From Gavia stellata (taxonomy: Eukaryota > Chordata > Aves > Gaviiformes > Gaviidae), in the NCBI RefSeq assembly GCF_030936135.1, contig NC_082600.1:4960001-5024000 (forward strand): 64,000 nt of DNA, in the 5' to 3' direction. The position numbers and the translations under genes are program-made. Each line of letters begins with the position of its first letter. Within the stretch, counting starts at the first letter, position 1. A model generated the notes under the pieces. The model was not told the DNA's origin. It saw only the letters and a program-made list of their open reading frames with translations, and searched no databases. This document shows positions 47,343-60,500 of this stretch, in pieces.

Positions 47343-50300
47343 GTGTCTCAACAGTGGTACTAACCAAGTCCAGGGCAGCAGTCATGGGATGGGGAACCGA
47401 AGGGAATTTCCCGGAGGAGGAGGAGAATGAGCTCCTGCCAAGGCGAGCAAAGGCAACGGGGGACCTGGGAAAGCAGGCAGCAGCAGCAGGCGAGCGGAGT
47501 TTGCTGGAGGCAGTTTTGAAGTGCCCATTCTGCTAAACTGCCTCCAGCACAGCCCTGGGGAGCACGAAATAACAAAGCAATTATGTCCTCAGATCCCTAT
47601 GATATTGTTAGAGTGTAGCCCAGCATGTTTTGCAATATACTTTATCACAATAGCCAATTCCTTTTCTTTCTAAATGGCTCTATACGAGGAGTATTTCTGC
47701 TAATTAATTAGGATGCATTCACCCCGAGGAGGGGTGGGTGTGGAAGAGCTTACAGTGGGGATTCAAAATCTGTTTCTTCGGACAATATTACAAACACTTG
47801 CAGGGAGGAGTAGCGCTTACCCCCAGGCAGGGAGAACTGAGATAACATATAATGCTCTCTCACACAGCCTGGAGCTGTAAGACTCTGGTCTGGCAGGGAG
47901 GAGAGCAGCCTGGCTGCTGGAATGAAGTTCGGATGTAGGACTTCCATAAAAAAATCCAGTGCCGGATTAACATTTTTTTGCCCTGCTTCAATGGGAACTC
48001 CCTAGGGTAAACCTGCACAAAGAAAACCTGTCACCCAAACTCAGCCGGGCTGAGACTTTCTCATCTCAAACCTCATACAAAAAGCCCTGAAATCAATGAG
48101 GAAGCTCTGAAATTAACTTTGGATCAGGCTCGTTCCAAACCTTCTGTTATCTCACTTCCAATTTATCACTGAAATGTCTGTAATTCTCCCCAGGGAGACT
48201 TTCTAGTATTTAAACAGCTACTACCCTGCATAATTTCTTCCTGTTTTCATGAGAGAAGAACTGAGAACATTATGCTAAATGCCTCACGAGTGCAAAGAAC
48301 AGATTTTCATGGAGTTTTCTGAATTTATTATCATTGCTAGGGATGTGGCTGGAAACAACTCCAAGGTTAAAAAGTTCAAATGTTTGTTTTCTTTTTTTAA
48401 TGACTCTTGCTTGAAATGATCTTGACTTCTACAGTGCTACATTTGCACTTTAAAGGAGCTCTGTCAGACAGATATTAAAAATATTCAGGTCTTAGTTATT
48501 TATAGGAATCCTTCATACTTGGGTAACGGTTGACTTGACAAATCCATTTGACCTAAAATATGACTAAGAAGTGTATTTGCGGTATGTTTATTAGTTCAGA
48601 AGAAGTCTTTCCCAGGCTAATCTGTTTTCCGGCTGTACTCTTTCAGCAGGCTGATGGAAAAATAAGACCCAAAGAAGGAAGCGGATTCTTAACAGTGGTC
48701 ATGAAAACTGCTTTATTCTCAGGGCATTTTTGCACGGCATTAGCAACTAAAAGGCACCACTTCAGCACGGCACTTCAGCTATTTGCTGAATCAGGGCCTG
48801 AAAGCTGAAGAGAAGGAGGAGGAATGACATGGGTGTTATTCCCACAGATTTTCTCAGAGCATTAAATGACTATTAGCTGATGTGACAAGATTTTACTGTA
48901 TTAAAGTTGCAGTGGATGAAATTTGTGCTCTTTTGATGGGGTAGCCCAAAACTGACAAAGCAGTTGCAGGCATCAAGTCCCTGCCTGGAGCAGGGAGGGT
49001 AAAGGTAAGACACAAAACCCTAGTCCTGAAACGGAGTAAACTCCCTCAGCTGCACCAGGTACCTGGTAAATGTCCACCCTGGTTCAGCATAGAAATTTTG
49101 GGGGAAAATACCCCAACTCTGAGAGATTACTAAAATTACTGAAATTAATAGGTGAACATTGACTTGGTCTTCATCTGGAGGATTTTGGGTCAGATGGCCA
49201 GCTTCTGTTCAGCTGCTATGAAGCTCCCAGAAGTGTGAGTAAAACAAGAGCCCCTGGAGCCAGGCTCTCCACCAAACCTCACGCAAGCAGTAAAGCCAGC
49301 TCAGCCCATGCTGCCACATACCCCTGGATCAGCTCTGGATGTAGCGCTTTCCACGCAGTGTTTTATACTGAATACTCATGTCGATAATTCATCGCACGCC
49401 CTTCAGTAGCACCTTTGTCATATCAGTGTCTTACAGATCCTTCACGGGCTCAAATGATCCTTACGTGCATCATTCCCTGAATTGCTACAAGCCATTTGAC
49501 TGTAAATGTGTTCTTTGGCACCAATCAGCAGATCGTTGACCTTAGCAGTATGGCTACACCATCAATATACATCTGGAGAAGAGACATGAGCGAGCAACTT
49601 GGTATCGAACAATTAATTTCACATATAGAAATGCATACGTCAATGGCTGTGCAAAACTGGAGATCTCAAAGGCCCTCGGGGGGTTTGCAGGAAGAAGTGC
49701 CCAGGCACAGAAGCGTCTCTTGATGAACAAACAGATCCCAACTGCTTTGCACAGAAAGATAAAATGAGGCACAAAGACACAGCCACAAATGGCGTCATAG
49801 GGAAGTGATGAAAAATGGAGTGATTGAGATTTAGCAATCCAGGCGCATTCTTCCTGCTGGGAGCTGCTCACTCAATCGCAGAGATAACCAGCAGGCACCC
49901 CATGGCACAAATGAAGCCTTCATATGGTACTGGCCTTGCCTTTGGTGGGTCTCCAGCTGCTGCTGCTGCAGATGTACCCCCAGACTGCTGACTGCTTGGG
50001 GCTCACAGGCTTTGCGAGAGGAGGATCATTCCACATTCTTTGTCTTTTGCCTTTTCTTAAGGATCTGGTGTTGCCCACAGTCACACGGGACTCGAGGCCA
50101 GCTGGACCTTTGGTCTGTGCCACTATGACTATTCTTAAGCTTCTCCACCAGGGATGTGTGTGTGTGCCTGTGTGTTTATATCCGTTAGAGAATCTGGGCT
50201 ACAGGAAAAGCAACTCTGCCCTCATTGCCAGGCCAAAGCCTCCACAAGCCAGCTACTCATCACCTCCTTCTGCCTCTCCAGAAAAAGAGCTTAATTTACA

Positions 50301-51959
50301 ATTGCAAAATTAGAGTGAAATAAAATAAGGGGTCCTTTTATTTGCCTTCTGCTCTTGAAGCTTTTGAAAAAATAAATTTTCCAGCTTGTCTCCACAGCAG
50401 CGAGCACTTGAAAACATGATCCTTCAGAGAACGAAGGGCCATAATTTCATATTATCATCTGCCTGTCAGAGCTGTGGCTGTAAGCCAAACCGCAAATGTC
50501 ACAAAACTCATTGAGAGGCTGTGAGGATTGCAACACCGCACCAGGAACCACAGTTTGGGACTGGGCATGCAGAGGAAGAGGGAATGGGAGGACAGAAAGG
50601 GGACTGATAAAGGTTTGGATTCCTCCATGGAACTGTGGCTCTCTCTTTGGGGATGGGGAGAAGGTGGGCGCCTCTCTGAGAGGACAGATGATGAGGTGGG
50701 TTTCATTGGTGTCACACAGAGAGGAATTTTCTAATTCTTATTCACTAAAGAACAAGAAAAAGTGACGAGAGCTCCGTCTTCTGCTGCCAGACATAATCAC
50801 TAGCTCCAAAATCTGAAAACAGACTCGCACAGTAGCTTGACACTTGATCAAGGCTCTACATATGCACCACCATGGAAAGAAAATGTACCCAAAGAATTCA
50901 CTCCTTGTCACAGAAAACCCGTGTTAGTACCTAAGTGACTGTCAAAGTGTCTTTAATGACAGTTCACCTGCTCATAATTTCACAACAAGCAGCCAGCCAT
51001 GCTTCCTTTCCAGTTCAATCCAGTTTATCTCATCTCCTCAATAGGGTGCATTTGCCATCCCAACGCACTTTGAACCAGTTTTATCATTTTATCTTCATGG
51101 CAACAAGCCTCTGCCTTGAGAAAGAGCACTTACTAACTAGAGACAGCGTCACTTTCAAAATGATTTATTTTATGAGGGTTTTGAAATAAATTATCAGTCA
51201 GTTATTGGCCATAGGGGAAAAGCAGATAAAAGCTGACCACATGCATTGAAGTTACCATCTGGTATCCTTTAAAATCTAGCTTCAGGGTGGCTCAGCTAAT
51301 TCTTCAGAGTGCACGATGATCACAGTGCACAGTGAAGCATGAATATAAAAGCCGAGTGACATAGCCCAGTAAGAATCAGTAACTGAAGCTTAATATCTTC
51401 TATCCCACTGTTCTAGCCCATCATCAGAGACTGGCATTTTCTTAACTAAAACTGACTTTACATTCCGTAATTTTAATCTAATTTAAACTAATCCTTTTAT
51501 TTTCTGGTTGGATAGAGAAGGGATGCCTCCACTGTGTCTCGGATTTCCTTCTTCTGACTAGCTGATGTAAAAGCAGGAGGTACAAAAAAGATACTGGTAT
51601 TGTCCCTCTGAATTTAGCGTTTTTGGCATGCACAGCCCTCCGGGTGCGATAAAGTTTCCTGGCTCTGGTGCTCGTCACATTTCAAGATCTGTGCCATTGT
51701 CCCTGAAAAGTACTCGGTCGGACTTGCTGGGAACCCAGGAACTGAAATCCCATGATATATAATTGAGGATCCAACAGGAGAGATCTAAATGCTGACATTG
51801 CCTATGCTCCTGTATTCCCAGCAAAACTAAGGTCGATGCACTCATGAATGGTATGATATTGCTTATAGTATAGAATTTAAAACCCAATTTAAGTACTGTC
51901 TGTTGGCCTTTTCCCCAAAAATAATGGCTAAGGCACGCAATTATGCCCAATTTTGCCAC

Positions 51960-52400
51960 TGGAAGACAAGAGAGATGTTGACAAACTGGAAGGAGTTCCA
52001 CGGGGGGCCACTGGCAAGGCGGGGCTGGGGGGGGAGGGGGAGGGCAGGGCATATGGTATATGAAGAGAGGCTGTGGAAATCGTATTTTTGGGCTAGAAGA
52101 GAGGGTAGGAGGGATCTCACTGCAGTCTCCAGCCACTCAGAGCAGGGTTACAGAGCAGGCAGATGCTTTGCAGAGCTATGTGGCGAAAGGACAAGCAGCA
52201 ACAGTCACAAGTTGCAGCAAGGGAGAGTCTGACGAGATGCAAGGAGTAACGGTAGTATTCACAGTGGCCGTATTTAGGGACTGGACTGAACGTCCGGAGA
52301 GGTTGTGCAATCTCTGTCTTTGGAGACACTCAAAACTCAGCCGGACAAGGTTTGAAGCTAGCCCTATTTTGAGCCGGAGGTTAAGACCAGAGCTTCTTTC
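51960..52400 (+). mobile_element. CR1 LINE fragment (3' end of ORF2 and UTR)
   Basis: The order of blocks matches bird CR1: 'GATGTTGACAAACTGGAAGG' with 'GGGGGGCCACTGGCAA', then 'GGTATATGAAGAGAGGCTG', a region equivalent to the G-A-G-rich 3' UTR, 'CGGAGAGGTTGTGCAATCTC' and 'TTTGGAGACACTCAAAACTC'. It is divergent, with a G-run insertion at 52020-52042 and no intact terminus. Confidence 0.8.
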
Positions 52401-54260
52401 CAACCCAAATATTTATACGATGCTGAAGGCCTATACTTGTAACATAGAGGCAACAGCACAGGCCCTGCAATGTGGGCCTGCAATGAAGAACTGGCTTCAC
52501 ATTATCACACCAAACAGCCTTGCTGAATAATTTAAATAATACCATCGCAGGTCCTACAACGGCGGCATGGAAAATAATGCCTCTTACTAACTGGGAGCAA
52601 ATTTCTTTCACACAGCTTCCATTGTCTTCCTTAAGAGCCACATGCAAGCTCTAAATTTGCAGTTTCATCCCAACTTTTTTTCCATTACATAAGTTAGAGT
52701 GCAAAGGAATGTCTTCCAACAGGATGTGGCCAGGGCTCGGTGTTAGGCCCCCTAAGTCCTATCCCTGGCACTAAGATGGATCCATTGCACATAAATTAGG
52801 TGAAGTCTGCAGCTTTTTTTACAACCTTCAGCATATACATACACACAGATGAAGAGCTACGTTTGCCTAAAGCAGGGGAAAGCTGTGTGGACAAATAAAT
52901 ATTTGTAAAAAAGTTCATCATCCTTCTTGCTACTGCAGAAAGGGAGTTACATTTATTACACATTGGGCGATCCTAACGTGAAGGTTGGCAAGGTTGGCTG
53001 GTAAGGTTATTGATTAAAAGTGCTATCGCAGTGCCAGTTTGGTATTTCAGGTGAGACATCATCACCATCGTCAGCTGCATGTGTACTTATTAATTAAGGT
53101 CTACTAACGACCAGATTGCTCAGGAAGAAGTGTCATGCTCTGGGAACTCCAGCTGTTACCGTTGGCAGTCCAGGATACGGCAGCAACCGCCCGCGGCGAG
53201 GCCTTTCGAGCGTGGAAATGCGAAGGTGAGCTGAACCGCTGTGCCCGGAGGAAGATTGATTTCACTCTTATTTGCTCATTTCTCCCAAGGAGGCCACACC
53301 AGAAGTGCTGTTTCTACACGAACTCCCAGTGATCGCTGTACTCGGAAAGGCAGTTGTGAAAGAACTGTGAAGTCAGCCTAAATTTTCCACGGCATTTAAA
53401 TTCGGAGCGAGCAGATTAACCGAGTTATCATGCCATCATGGGACCGGGTCTGTAGCGAATACCCTTTCAGTTTAAGTAGTAAGGATTTAGGCAAATAAAT
53501 CAGTAAAAATATTGCGGTTTCATGCCTGTTGCAGCTACCGTAGTGCCAGGGGTCTGCTCCTGCTTCCGAGTTTTCCCAGTCGCTTCAGAAACGGCCGAAT
53601 AATGACCTTGAAAAGTGGAAATAGATGGGCGCGCACAAGGGGAAGGGCACCAGCTCACGGGCCACGGCCGCCGGCATGTGCTCGCCCTCGCCCGCGCCCA
53701 CATTTCTGCTGAGTTTAACGGAATTATCTGTGTATGCAGATGCTTGCAGGATTAGAGCCATAGCTCGGCGGGGCAGGGCAGGAAAACGATGCTGTGTATT
53801 TAGTCCTCCTGATGATGACGGTCTGAGGTTACGAAGGTACAGGGGAGACGTAGTTCTCTCTGATGAGGAAACCCGCCCAGTTTTCAGGTGTGCCGTCCAC
53901 CCTTTAGGTGTGAAGTGTGAAAACGGGACGTTTCGCGTAACTCTAAGTGAAATTCGGTGGGATTTTGTGCCAGCTGAGAGGGAAAACAGACAGCCAACAC
54001 GGCAAAGGGCTACAGGTCACCCTCCCGCCGCTGAAAACGCCCTTCGGTGGGCGGCGGAACGAATCTTGCCAAGCTCTCCCGACCCTCGGCGCCCCGAGGC
54101 CGCTGCCGGGCCGGTGCGAACCGCCTGTCCCCGGAGGGGGGGAGGTCCCCGGGCCGCGGCCGGCGGGAAGCGCCGGGCGGATCCTGTCAGCGCCGCCGCA
54201 GCCGCCCCTCGGCGCGCGGGGGCGGGAAGGCGCCACGTGACCTCGAGGCCGCGCGGCGGC

Positions 54261-54302
54261 GGGGGGGGGGGGGAAGCGGGCGGAGGCGGGGGGGGGGGGG
54301 GG
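54261..54302. repeat. Paired poly(G) tracts (13 and 15 G), G-quadruplex-prone
   Basis: G runs at 54261-54273 and 54288-54302 separated by a G-rich spacer, between two E-boxes in the MAPK1IP1L promoter. Exact lengths of such runs are unreliable in assemblies. Confidence 0.9.
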
Positions 54303-54419
54303 TGTTGTCACGTGGCCCGCGGCTATGTGGGCAGGGAGGGGGCGCGGCGCTGCTCGGGGTGGGGTCAAGCGCGTGACCTTCCGGGCGGTGGGGAGGCGGG
54401 GCGTGTGACGCAGTTCCGC

Positions 54420-54511
54420 TTCCGCCTGGGCGTCGGGGTGGCGGTGGTGCTGCGGGCCGCCGCCTGCTGCCTCGCTCCTGGCCTGCGCCGCGCCGCGCTT
54501 CTCCCGCCCAG
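54420..54511 (+). other. MAPK1IP1L: MAPK1IP1L candidate non-coding exon 1
   Basis: The exon with the start codon opens with an acceptor only 4 or so bases before the ATG, so a non-coding first exon is required. The best donor in the CpG island is CCCAG|GTACCC at 54512, preceded by ETS-like motifs. The 5' end is inferred. Confidence 0.45.
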
Positions 54512-57500
54512 GTACCCCCGGTGGGCCGAACGGCGGTCTGCCGCCTGGCCGGCCCGTTAGCCAGCGGGAGGGAGGGCCTGAGCGGTGCGGGGAGGGAGCG
54601 GGGGGGGGGGCGTCCATCCTACACCTCAGCGGCGGGGCCGCCCCCGGGGACGGCCGGGCCGCAGCTGGCTCTTCCCCCTTCAGACCCCTGGGAGAGGCGG
54701 GCGGGGAGGTGCCGCCGCCTCTCCCAGCCCCGACGAGATGCGGAGGGGTGGTACCGGGGGTCGCTGGCCTCGAAGCCAGCCTCCCCCGCCCGGAGACCCG
54801 CCGCCTGGGGAGGGCGTATCGCTTCGGGGTACCGGTGGCGGCCTAATGGCTGCTGCCGCTTTCGGTTACGTGGGGCTGGCTTTGCTGATGTCTGCAAAGC
54901 AAAGGAGGTTCGCTTGTAGTGGATCCCATTTTACTCCGTGTAACGGTGGTAGCTGCAGTGTCTTGACTGGATAAAATGTCTTGTCGGCTTGTATTTATGC
55001 TATATGGTCATAATCTATACATGAATATATAAATGAATGTGGATCGCATGTAAGTGACTTTAATTTGAAGGGTTTTCACTAAAGAAGGTCTCAGGCAAGT
55101 CAATTTCTTAAGGTTCATGAAAAGTTGATTCATTTTATCAAATGTTAATATAGTTAAGGTAGCTGACTTACTGGGAAAACTGGCACTGTGTGGTATTGAA
55201 GGCACACTGCTTGGAGAGAGATCTACTTATCTGATAGGTTTCATCTCTGAGGGAGAAGTTGTTTCTAGGTGAACTCCATGGAAAACAGCATTGATCTGAT
55301 GCTCTTCAACTCTATTGTCAGCAAATGTAAGAGCAAAGGTAGCTTTTTTTTTTTTAAACAAAACTGACACACCCTGAAACTACCCTCCTCAAGACCTGTG
55401 GAGACCAGTGGCTGATGCAAAAATTTGCGGTAAATATCAAAGCTAGAAAGCACTTTAGATACTTTTGAAACTTGAATTCATTCAAGTACATTTTAACAGT
55501 GCTAAATCAAGATGTGAAAGATGCCAGCTCTATCTGTGCAGTGAGATTGTATCCTGAAAAGCAGTTATCCTGGAAAAGAGCCTTTGTAAAGGAGCAGAAA
55601 GGTTTGTGGTTTTGTTTGTCATGTTGAGGCTAGAACTGGAATATGACACATAGTTTTGATGGTTTTATTGGGGGGCGACATGACAAAAAAAACTGCAGTG
55701 AAGATGTTTAATGGTCACTCACACTCGGGTTCAGTATGTTTATTTCATCCAAAGCAAATAAAAATAATTAAGCTGATAATTCCTGAGTATATAGGTTTGG
55801 TAGGAGGAGAACATAGGTATTCTTCAAATAGATTTTATAGCTAGTTCAGGAAGACTTCTGAAGAATTGATAATTGGAAGCTAAAGCTATAAATGAGAAGT
55901 AAAGCACCTTTTTAAAAATGGGGATAACATGATGAGAATGGACTCCATAGCTCTCAAAGTTTAGAGGCAGCTATGGATGATATGTTTTTAATTATTCTGA
56001 GCTGCTGAACTAATACGTCTTTTGCAAGATTCACAGAGTAGGATGGTGTGGACAGGAGTAATCTTTGGCAGTGGAGACTCTGTTCCTCGCTGGTTTTGTA
56101 TCACAGCTGGCACACAAAGAAGCCCCCTCAGAAGTGGTACATGTTTGCCGGGTTTGGAACCATCTGCTTGTGATGTGGTGACCCTTTGAAGAGATTAGGT
56201 CTGGTCTTGGTGGGGAGGCAGCTGTGAAACTGAATGGCCTGTCATGGGTGGGAAGCTGGAACAGATTACAGTTCTTATGGCTCTATATTTCACAGGTCTT
56301 GGAAACTGATAAGACCTCTGTTTTGAAGAATTATTTTTTCTGGTAGTTGATAACTTATAGCAAATGCAACATTTTGGTTGTCGGTCTTAATTAAATCTGT
56401 CCTGAAAATCTGAAAACTAAAAATCTGACTTCTGTCCATTTTGTCAGTCAAAACAGACATGGGAAGGGGCAAAAAGATCACCAAATCTCAAGTAGCTACT
56501 AGTGATGTAACTGTTGTTTTTTTCCCCCTGTCAGTCTGTTTACCAATTGTCTTTATTCTCCCAATGAATAAATGTGCAGGTCAAGCTAAACGATTGCACG
56601 GTACCTAAGTGCATCAGTGCGGGGTTCAAGAAGGCGTTAAAGACAGAAAAAGGCCAGCTATGAAACGTTGATGCTTAATGCCTGGTGGTAGAAGCTGCAG
56701 AAATTTGCATATTTTAGAAAACATTTAGAAGCTGTCAAAAGATTTGGTCTCTCTTCCATTTTATCTGTATAGCTATGTTGGGTAGTTATACTTATGTGGG
56801 CAGAAATCTTGTTGTAGATGAGGTTATGCTGATAGGTATTAGTCATGTTACAGTGACAAAAGAACCTCTTTGCTGATAGAGCCATGCCACCCAGTGGAAA
56901 CAGCAGAGCCTGTTGCATCTAGAAAGCATTTTCCTGTGTTTGAAAGATGATCTTGGAGACAGGAACTAAATCTGGCACATCAAGTGTTCGAAAAATGTCA
57001 TTCAACTCAAAAAATAAAGCAAGCAGTTGATGCTTAGTTTTGGATGGCTTTAATAAAAGAGAAAGTGATTTGGACAGCTCTTTCTAACAGGGGTCTCTAG
57101 GGACTGGTGATGGATAAAAGCCAGGAGAGGCAAGAGCATGGGAAAAAACGCTACTACATCCATCAGTTTCAGTTGGGCTGCATGTGATCAGAGAGGGTTT
57201 AGAGCTTAAAAAACACGGTCGAGCTGGTTTATTGTGGAAGCTGTTGGATTTAGTACGCCACACGTAGCACCATGCTTCCAAAAACATGTTTTTCGCAGAC
57301 CTCTCTGAAAATCACCACTTGGTCTTGAACACTGTTGGTAGAATCGGCATACCATTGCTGTGTCAGAGTGCTTCTCAACCTTCTTCCAGCCTGCCGTGTG
57401 GAGCCTGGCGGGCTTGCTTGTGTCGCCTACCCGCTGTTAATTTTTGAGAGCAGCTTGTGGGTGTCTGGGAGGCCTTGGACCGTGGTCTGAAGATTTTGCT

Positions 57501-60500
57501 GTGTATGGTTTCTGGGTAGGTGTGATGAAAGTCGTCCGTGCCCTCCCATCATTCTTCAGGATAAAGGATGCAAGAGATTCTGCTCCTGGGTGCCTTTTTT
57601 GCAGACATGGGTCATCTCTCTCTTTCCCTCACTTTAGTTTCGTGCTTCTGGCCGTACGTCTTCTCAGAGGTGGCTGAGAAATGGTGCCCCGACCAGCCGA
57701 CCTGGAGCTGGCAGGCTCTGTGCTTTTGGAAAGCAGGGGATGTTTCCACGGGCGGCGGCCTTCAGAAAACAAAGGAAATCTTATCTTACAGCACAGTGGA
57801 TGCGAGCAGGTCTTCAGTTTGAATACTGCCAGTTCTGTAGTCTTTCTACTCCCTGCCAGATTACTTAAACTCCCAAACCCTCCTTCTTCCACTCGCTCTT
57901 TCTTCCCCCTCAACTCCAGGAAAGAATAATTTGAAGTAGAGTTGAAATGTGGCAAAATGGACGTCTGTTATATGAATCGGCTTTTCTCTGCTCATATCAG
58001 TGCATGTGCAGTGATCTTCTAGGAAAGCTTCAAGAGAAAATGAGAGCCCATTTGTTAACTATTGACTCTAAAACTAGTCAATGCACCATTCAGTACATTT
58101 TTCTAAAATCTTGAGCCCACACGTGACCATTGGGTACTTTAAAATGGAGTTACTTGGGGGTCTTCTGTCTGACAGTGTCTCTGACTCTAATTTGTAAGCA
58201 TGTGAATGCCTTGGGCAATACTTTTACAAATGTAATTTATATTTCTGCAAGTTTTTGATTGAAATTCTTTATAGCAGTGTTGAACAATTTGAATGGAATA
58301 TAAATTCTAGATTTAAGTACAAATTAGTTCACATTGTTGTCTGAATGTCTCTAACGGTAATTTCAGTTTCTTTTTTATTAAATGAAGGTGGCAGTACCCA
58401 GCTTAAATGTATGTTTAAAAAACGTCCCTGAAATAGGCCATCCTGTCTGTAAGAGGATCCTTGACATGCTTGGCATGACTCAGTTATGCCAAATGTTGCC
58501 AACAAATGTTGCTCTAGTCTGCTTGCCAAAGTAAAAAAAGCCACTAAATCTCATTATAAGCTATGCTTAACTACACTTTTTTTTTGTAAATCATGTAGCA
58601 GAATTTTTTCCTTAATTTTCATGGCACAGAAATATTTTGAAATTATCTGCTGACAAATATTAGGGATATTTGTTGATACTGTGTGAGCAGGCCTGTTTCA
58701 AATCAAAGCAGTGGATGAGTACAGTTGAATTTACTACTCTGTCACTTTTGTGACAGATCATGGGATTTTCTTCTGAGTTCTCCTTTAGGTTTGTTTCCTC
58801 TCTCCCTTCTCTCCCTTGCAGCATATGTTCTAACTTCTTCTGTGGGGTCTTTTCAATCTCTTGTAGATCTGTTTTTCAGTTGGTCTTATCCCATCTCTCC
58901 ATCTGCCTAAAGAAAGGATGATTCTCTTAGCCTGTTTTGGTGTTGCTTTTTTGCTAACCTGGTTGGGTTTTTTTGCTTATGAATACATTTACATGCGCAC
59001 TTATGTAAAAACTTATTTTTGTACTTGTCTCTGTGTTAATGATTGATTTCCTTTATTTTGTGGGTTGTATCAAATAGCTTCTGTGTCTGTATGGGTAAAT
59101 TGAACTACAGTGCCACTAAAAAGCACATAGCAACTTCTGGTTATTATTGAGCATGGTTCATTGCAAAAACAAACAAACTCTTTTAACATCAGAGCTATCT
59201 GTTGAAGAGAAATTGAGCTTTTTCTGGTAATATCTCTCAAACAGCTGAGCTGTTAATAACAGGAGCAGAAACCACTTTCCTGATGCAGTTCAGTTGGTTT
59301 CTCAGCTTTAAGCAAATGGTCATTGATCTGCAGAGTGTACCTCGTCTGATACAAAGATTTGGATATTTGTGCTTATTTGAAGGAACTACTGCTGTTATAA
59401 GCTTATGTTGGAGCTTTAACAAACCTTCGGATTCATGTAGTTAGGCACTGACTTCCACCAGGACGCTAACTTTGTAGATACCCATTTCTTAAAAGGTTTG
59501 TTTTAAATTATTAGGTGTAACTTGAGAAGTTCACGGTGTTTCCACAGGGGTCTGGGTTGCTCGGTGTGGTCATAAATAACTTGGGAAATGAGATGAGCCG
59601 TGTCTTGTTGATATGAAGCCATTCAGGAAAGTAAGGATTAGGTAATAAAATGGCAGATACAATTCAATGTCGATAAATCTGATGTAATTCAGAGTAGATA
59701 AATGTAGAGTGGTGCATATAATTTCGTATATAAAATGATGGGCTGACCCTTAGCACTGAGGAATGAAATATTGCCACAGAAGTGTCAGTTCCGTAGTGAT
59801 CAAAAAGCAGATGAAACATTAAGAAGTATTAGGAAGGAAATAGAGGACAAACCAGAACATAACCATTGATTTATACAGTTTCATAATTATCCCACATCTT
59901 GAATTCTGTGTGCTTGGTTCTTGTCATTCATCTCAAAAGATAGAAAAGAATTGGAAAAGCTTCAAAGAGAGGCAGTGAGAATAATCAAAGGTATGGAATA
60001 GCTGCTGCACAAGGGTCAATGAAATAAGCTAGAGCTCAGCCTGGAGAAGGAACAGCTAAAAGAAAATGGTAAAAATCTGTAGAATAATGAGCTGCATGGG
60101 CAGAGTGGATAAGAATAGATTTACCGATTTCCTCGGCTGCAATAATGCAGGAACAACAACTGAATCTAGTAAGATCCAGGTTTAGAACAAAAAAGAAGGT
60201 GCCTTTTTGTGTAACAAATAGCAGCCCTGTGGAGTTCCTCGCCAACGGATGTTGTAGGTGCAAGTGGGGAAACTAGACGTGTTTGTGGAAAAGAAATTCT
60301 TTGAGGGTTGTTATTCCATAGAAATTGCCTACAACTTAGGAGTCTGTGAGCTTGGAATCATTGAAGTATTGGGGTGTCATCCCTGTTCTTGTTCTTCCCT
60401 ACTGTCATTGCTGAAGATAAAATGGGAAGCTGAGCTAAACAGCCCATTGTTCTGATCGAGTACTGTCTTCAGATTAGGAAATTGTGTAGATAGTAATAAA

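Larger units (their letters stand above)
42161..53600. other. Intergenic stretch between SOCS4 and MAPK1IP1L, no gene recognised
   Basis: About 11 kb. Many short open frames on both strands, none with a recognisable domain or convincing splice structure. It holds a 17-bp minisatellite (45064-45114), G-rich runs (45751-45800, 47323-47340), a CR1 fragment (51960-52400) and a possible further CR1 scrap near 52720-52800. SOCS4 3' UTR forms could extend into its left part. Confidence 0.6.
53600..54950 (+). promoter_or_regulatory. MAPK1IP1L: CpG-island promoter of MAPK1IP1L
   Basis: A sharply GC- and CpG-rich block. Two E-boxes CACGTG lie at 54234-54239 and 54309-54314, with runs of 13 and 15 G between them. 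Further down are CTTCCG ETS-like motifs (54414-54425) and a GTGACG half-CRE, just before the candidate exon 1. No TATA box is seen. Several long frames here (such as the 311-codon frame from 53625) are products of stop-poor GC-rich sequence. Confidence 0.75.

Noticed and set aside
52720-52800. Possible additional CR1 scrap (GGGCTCGGTGTTAGGCC)
   Set aside because: Resembles one short CR1 block only; too short and diverged to list as a feature.
53625-54560. 311-codon plus-strand open frame in the MAPK1IP1L CpG island
   Set aside because: Composition is Arg/Gly/Pro/Ala-rich, as any stop-poor CpG island gives. It overlaps other long frames on both strands, has no domain resemblance, and spans the promoter and exon 1.
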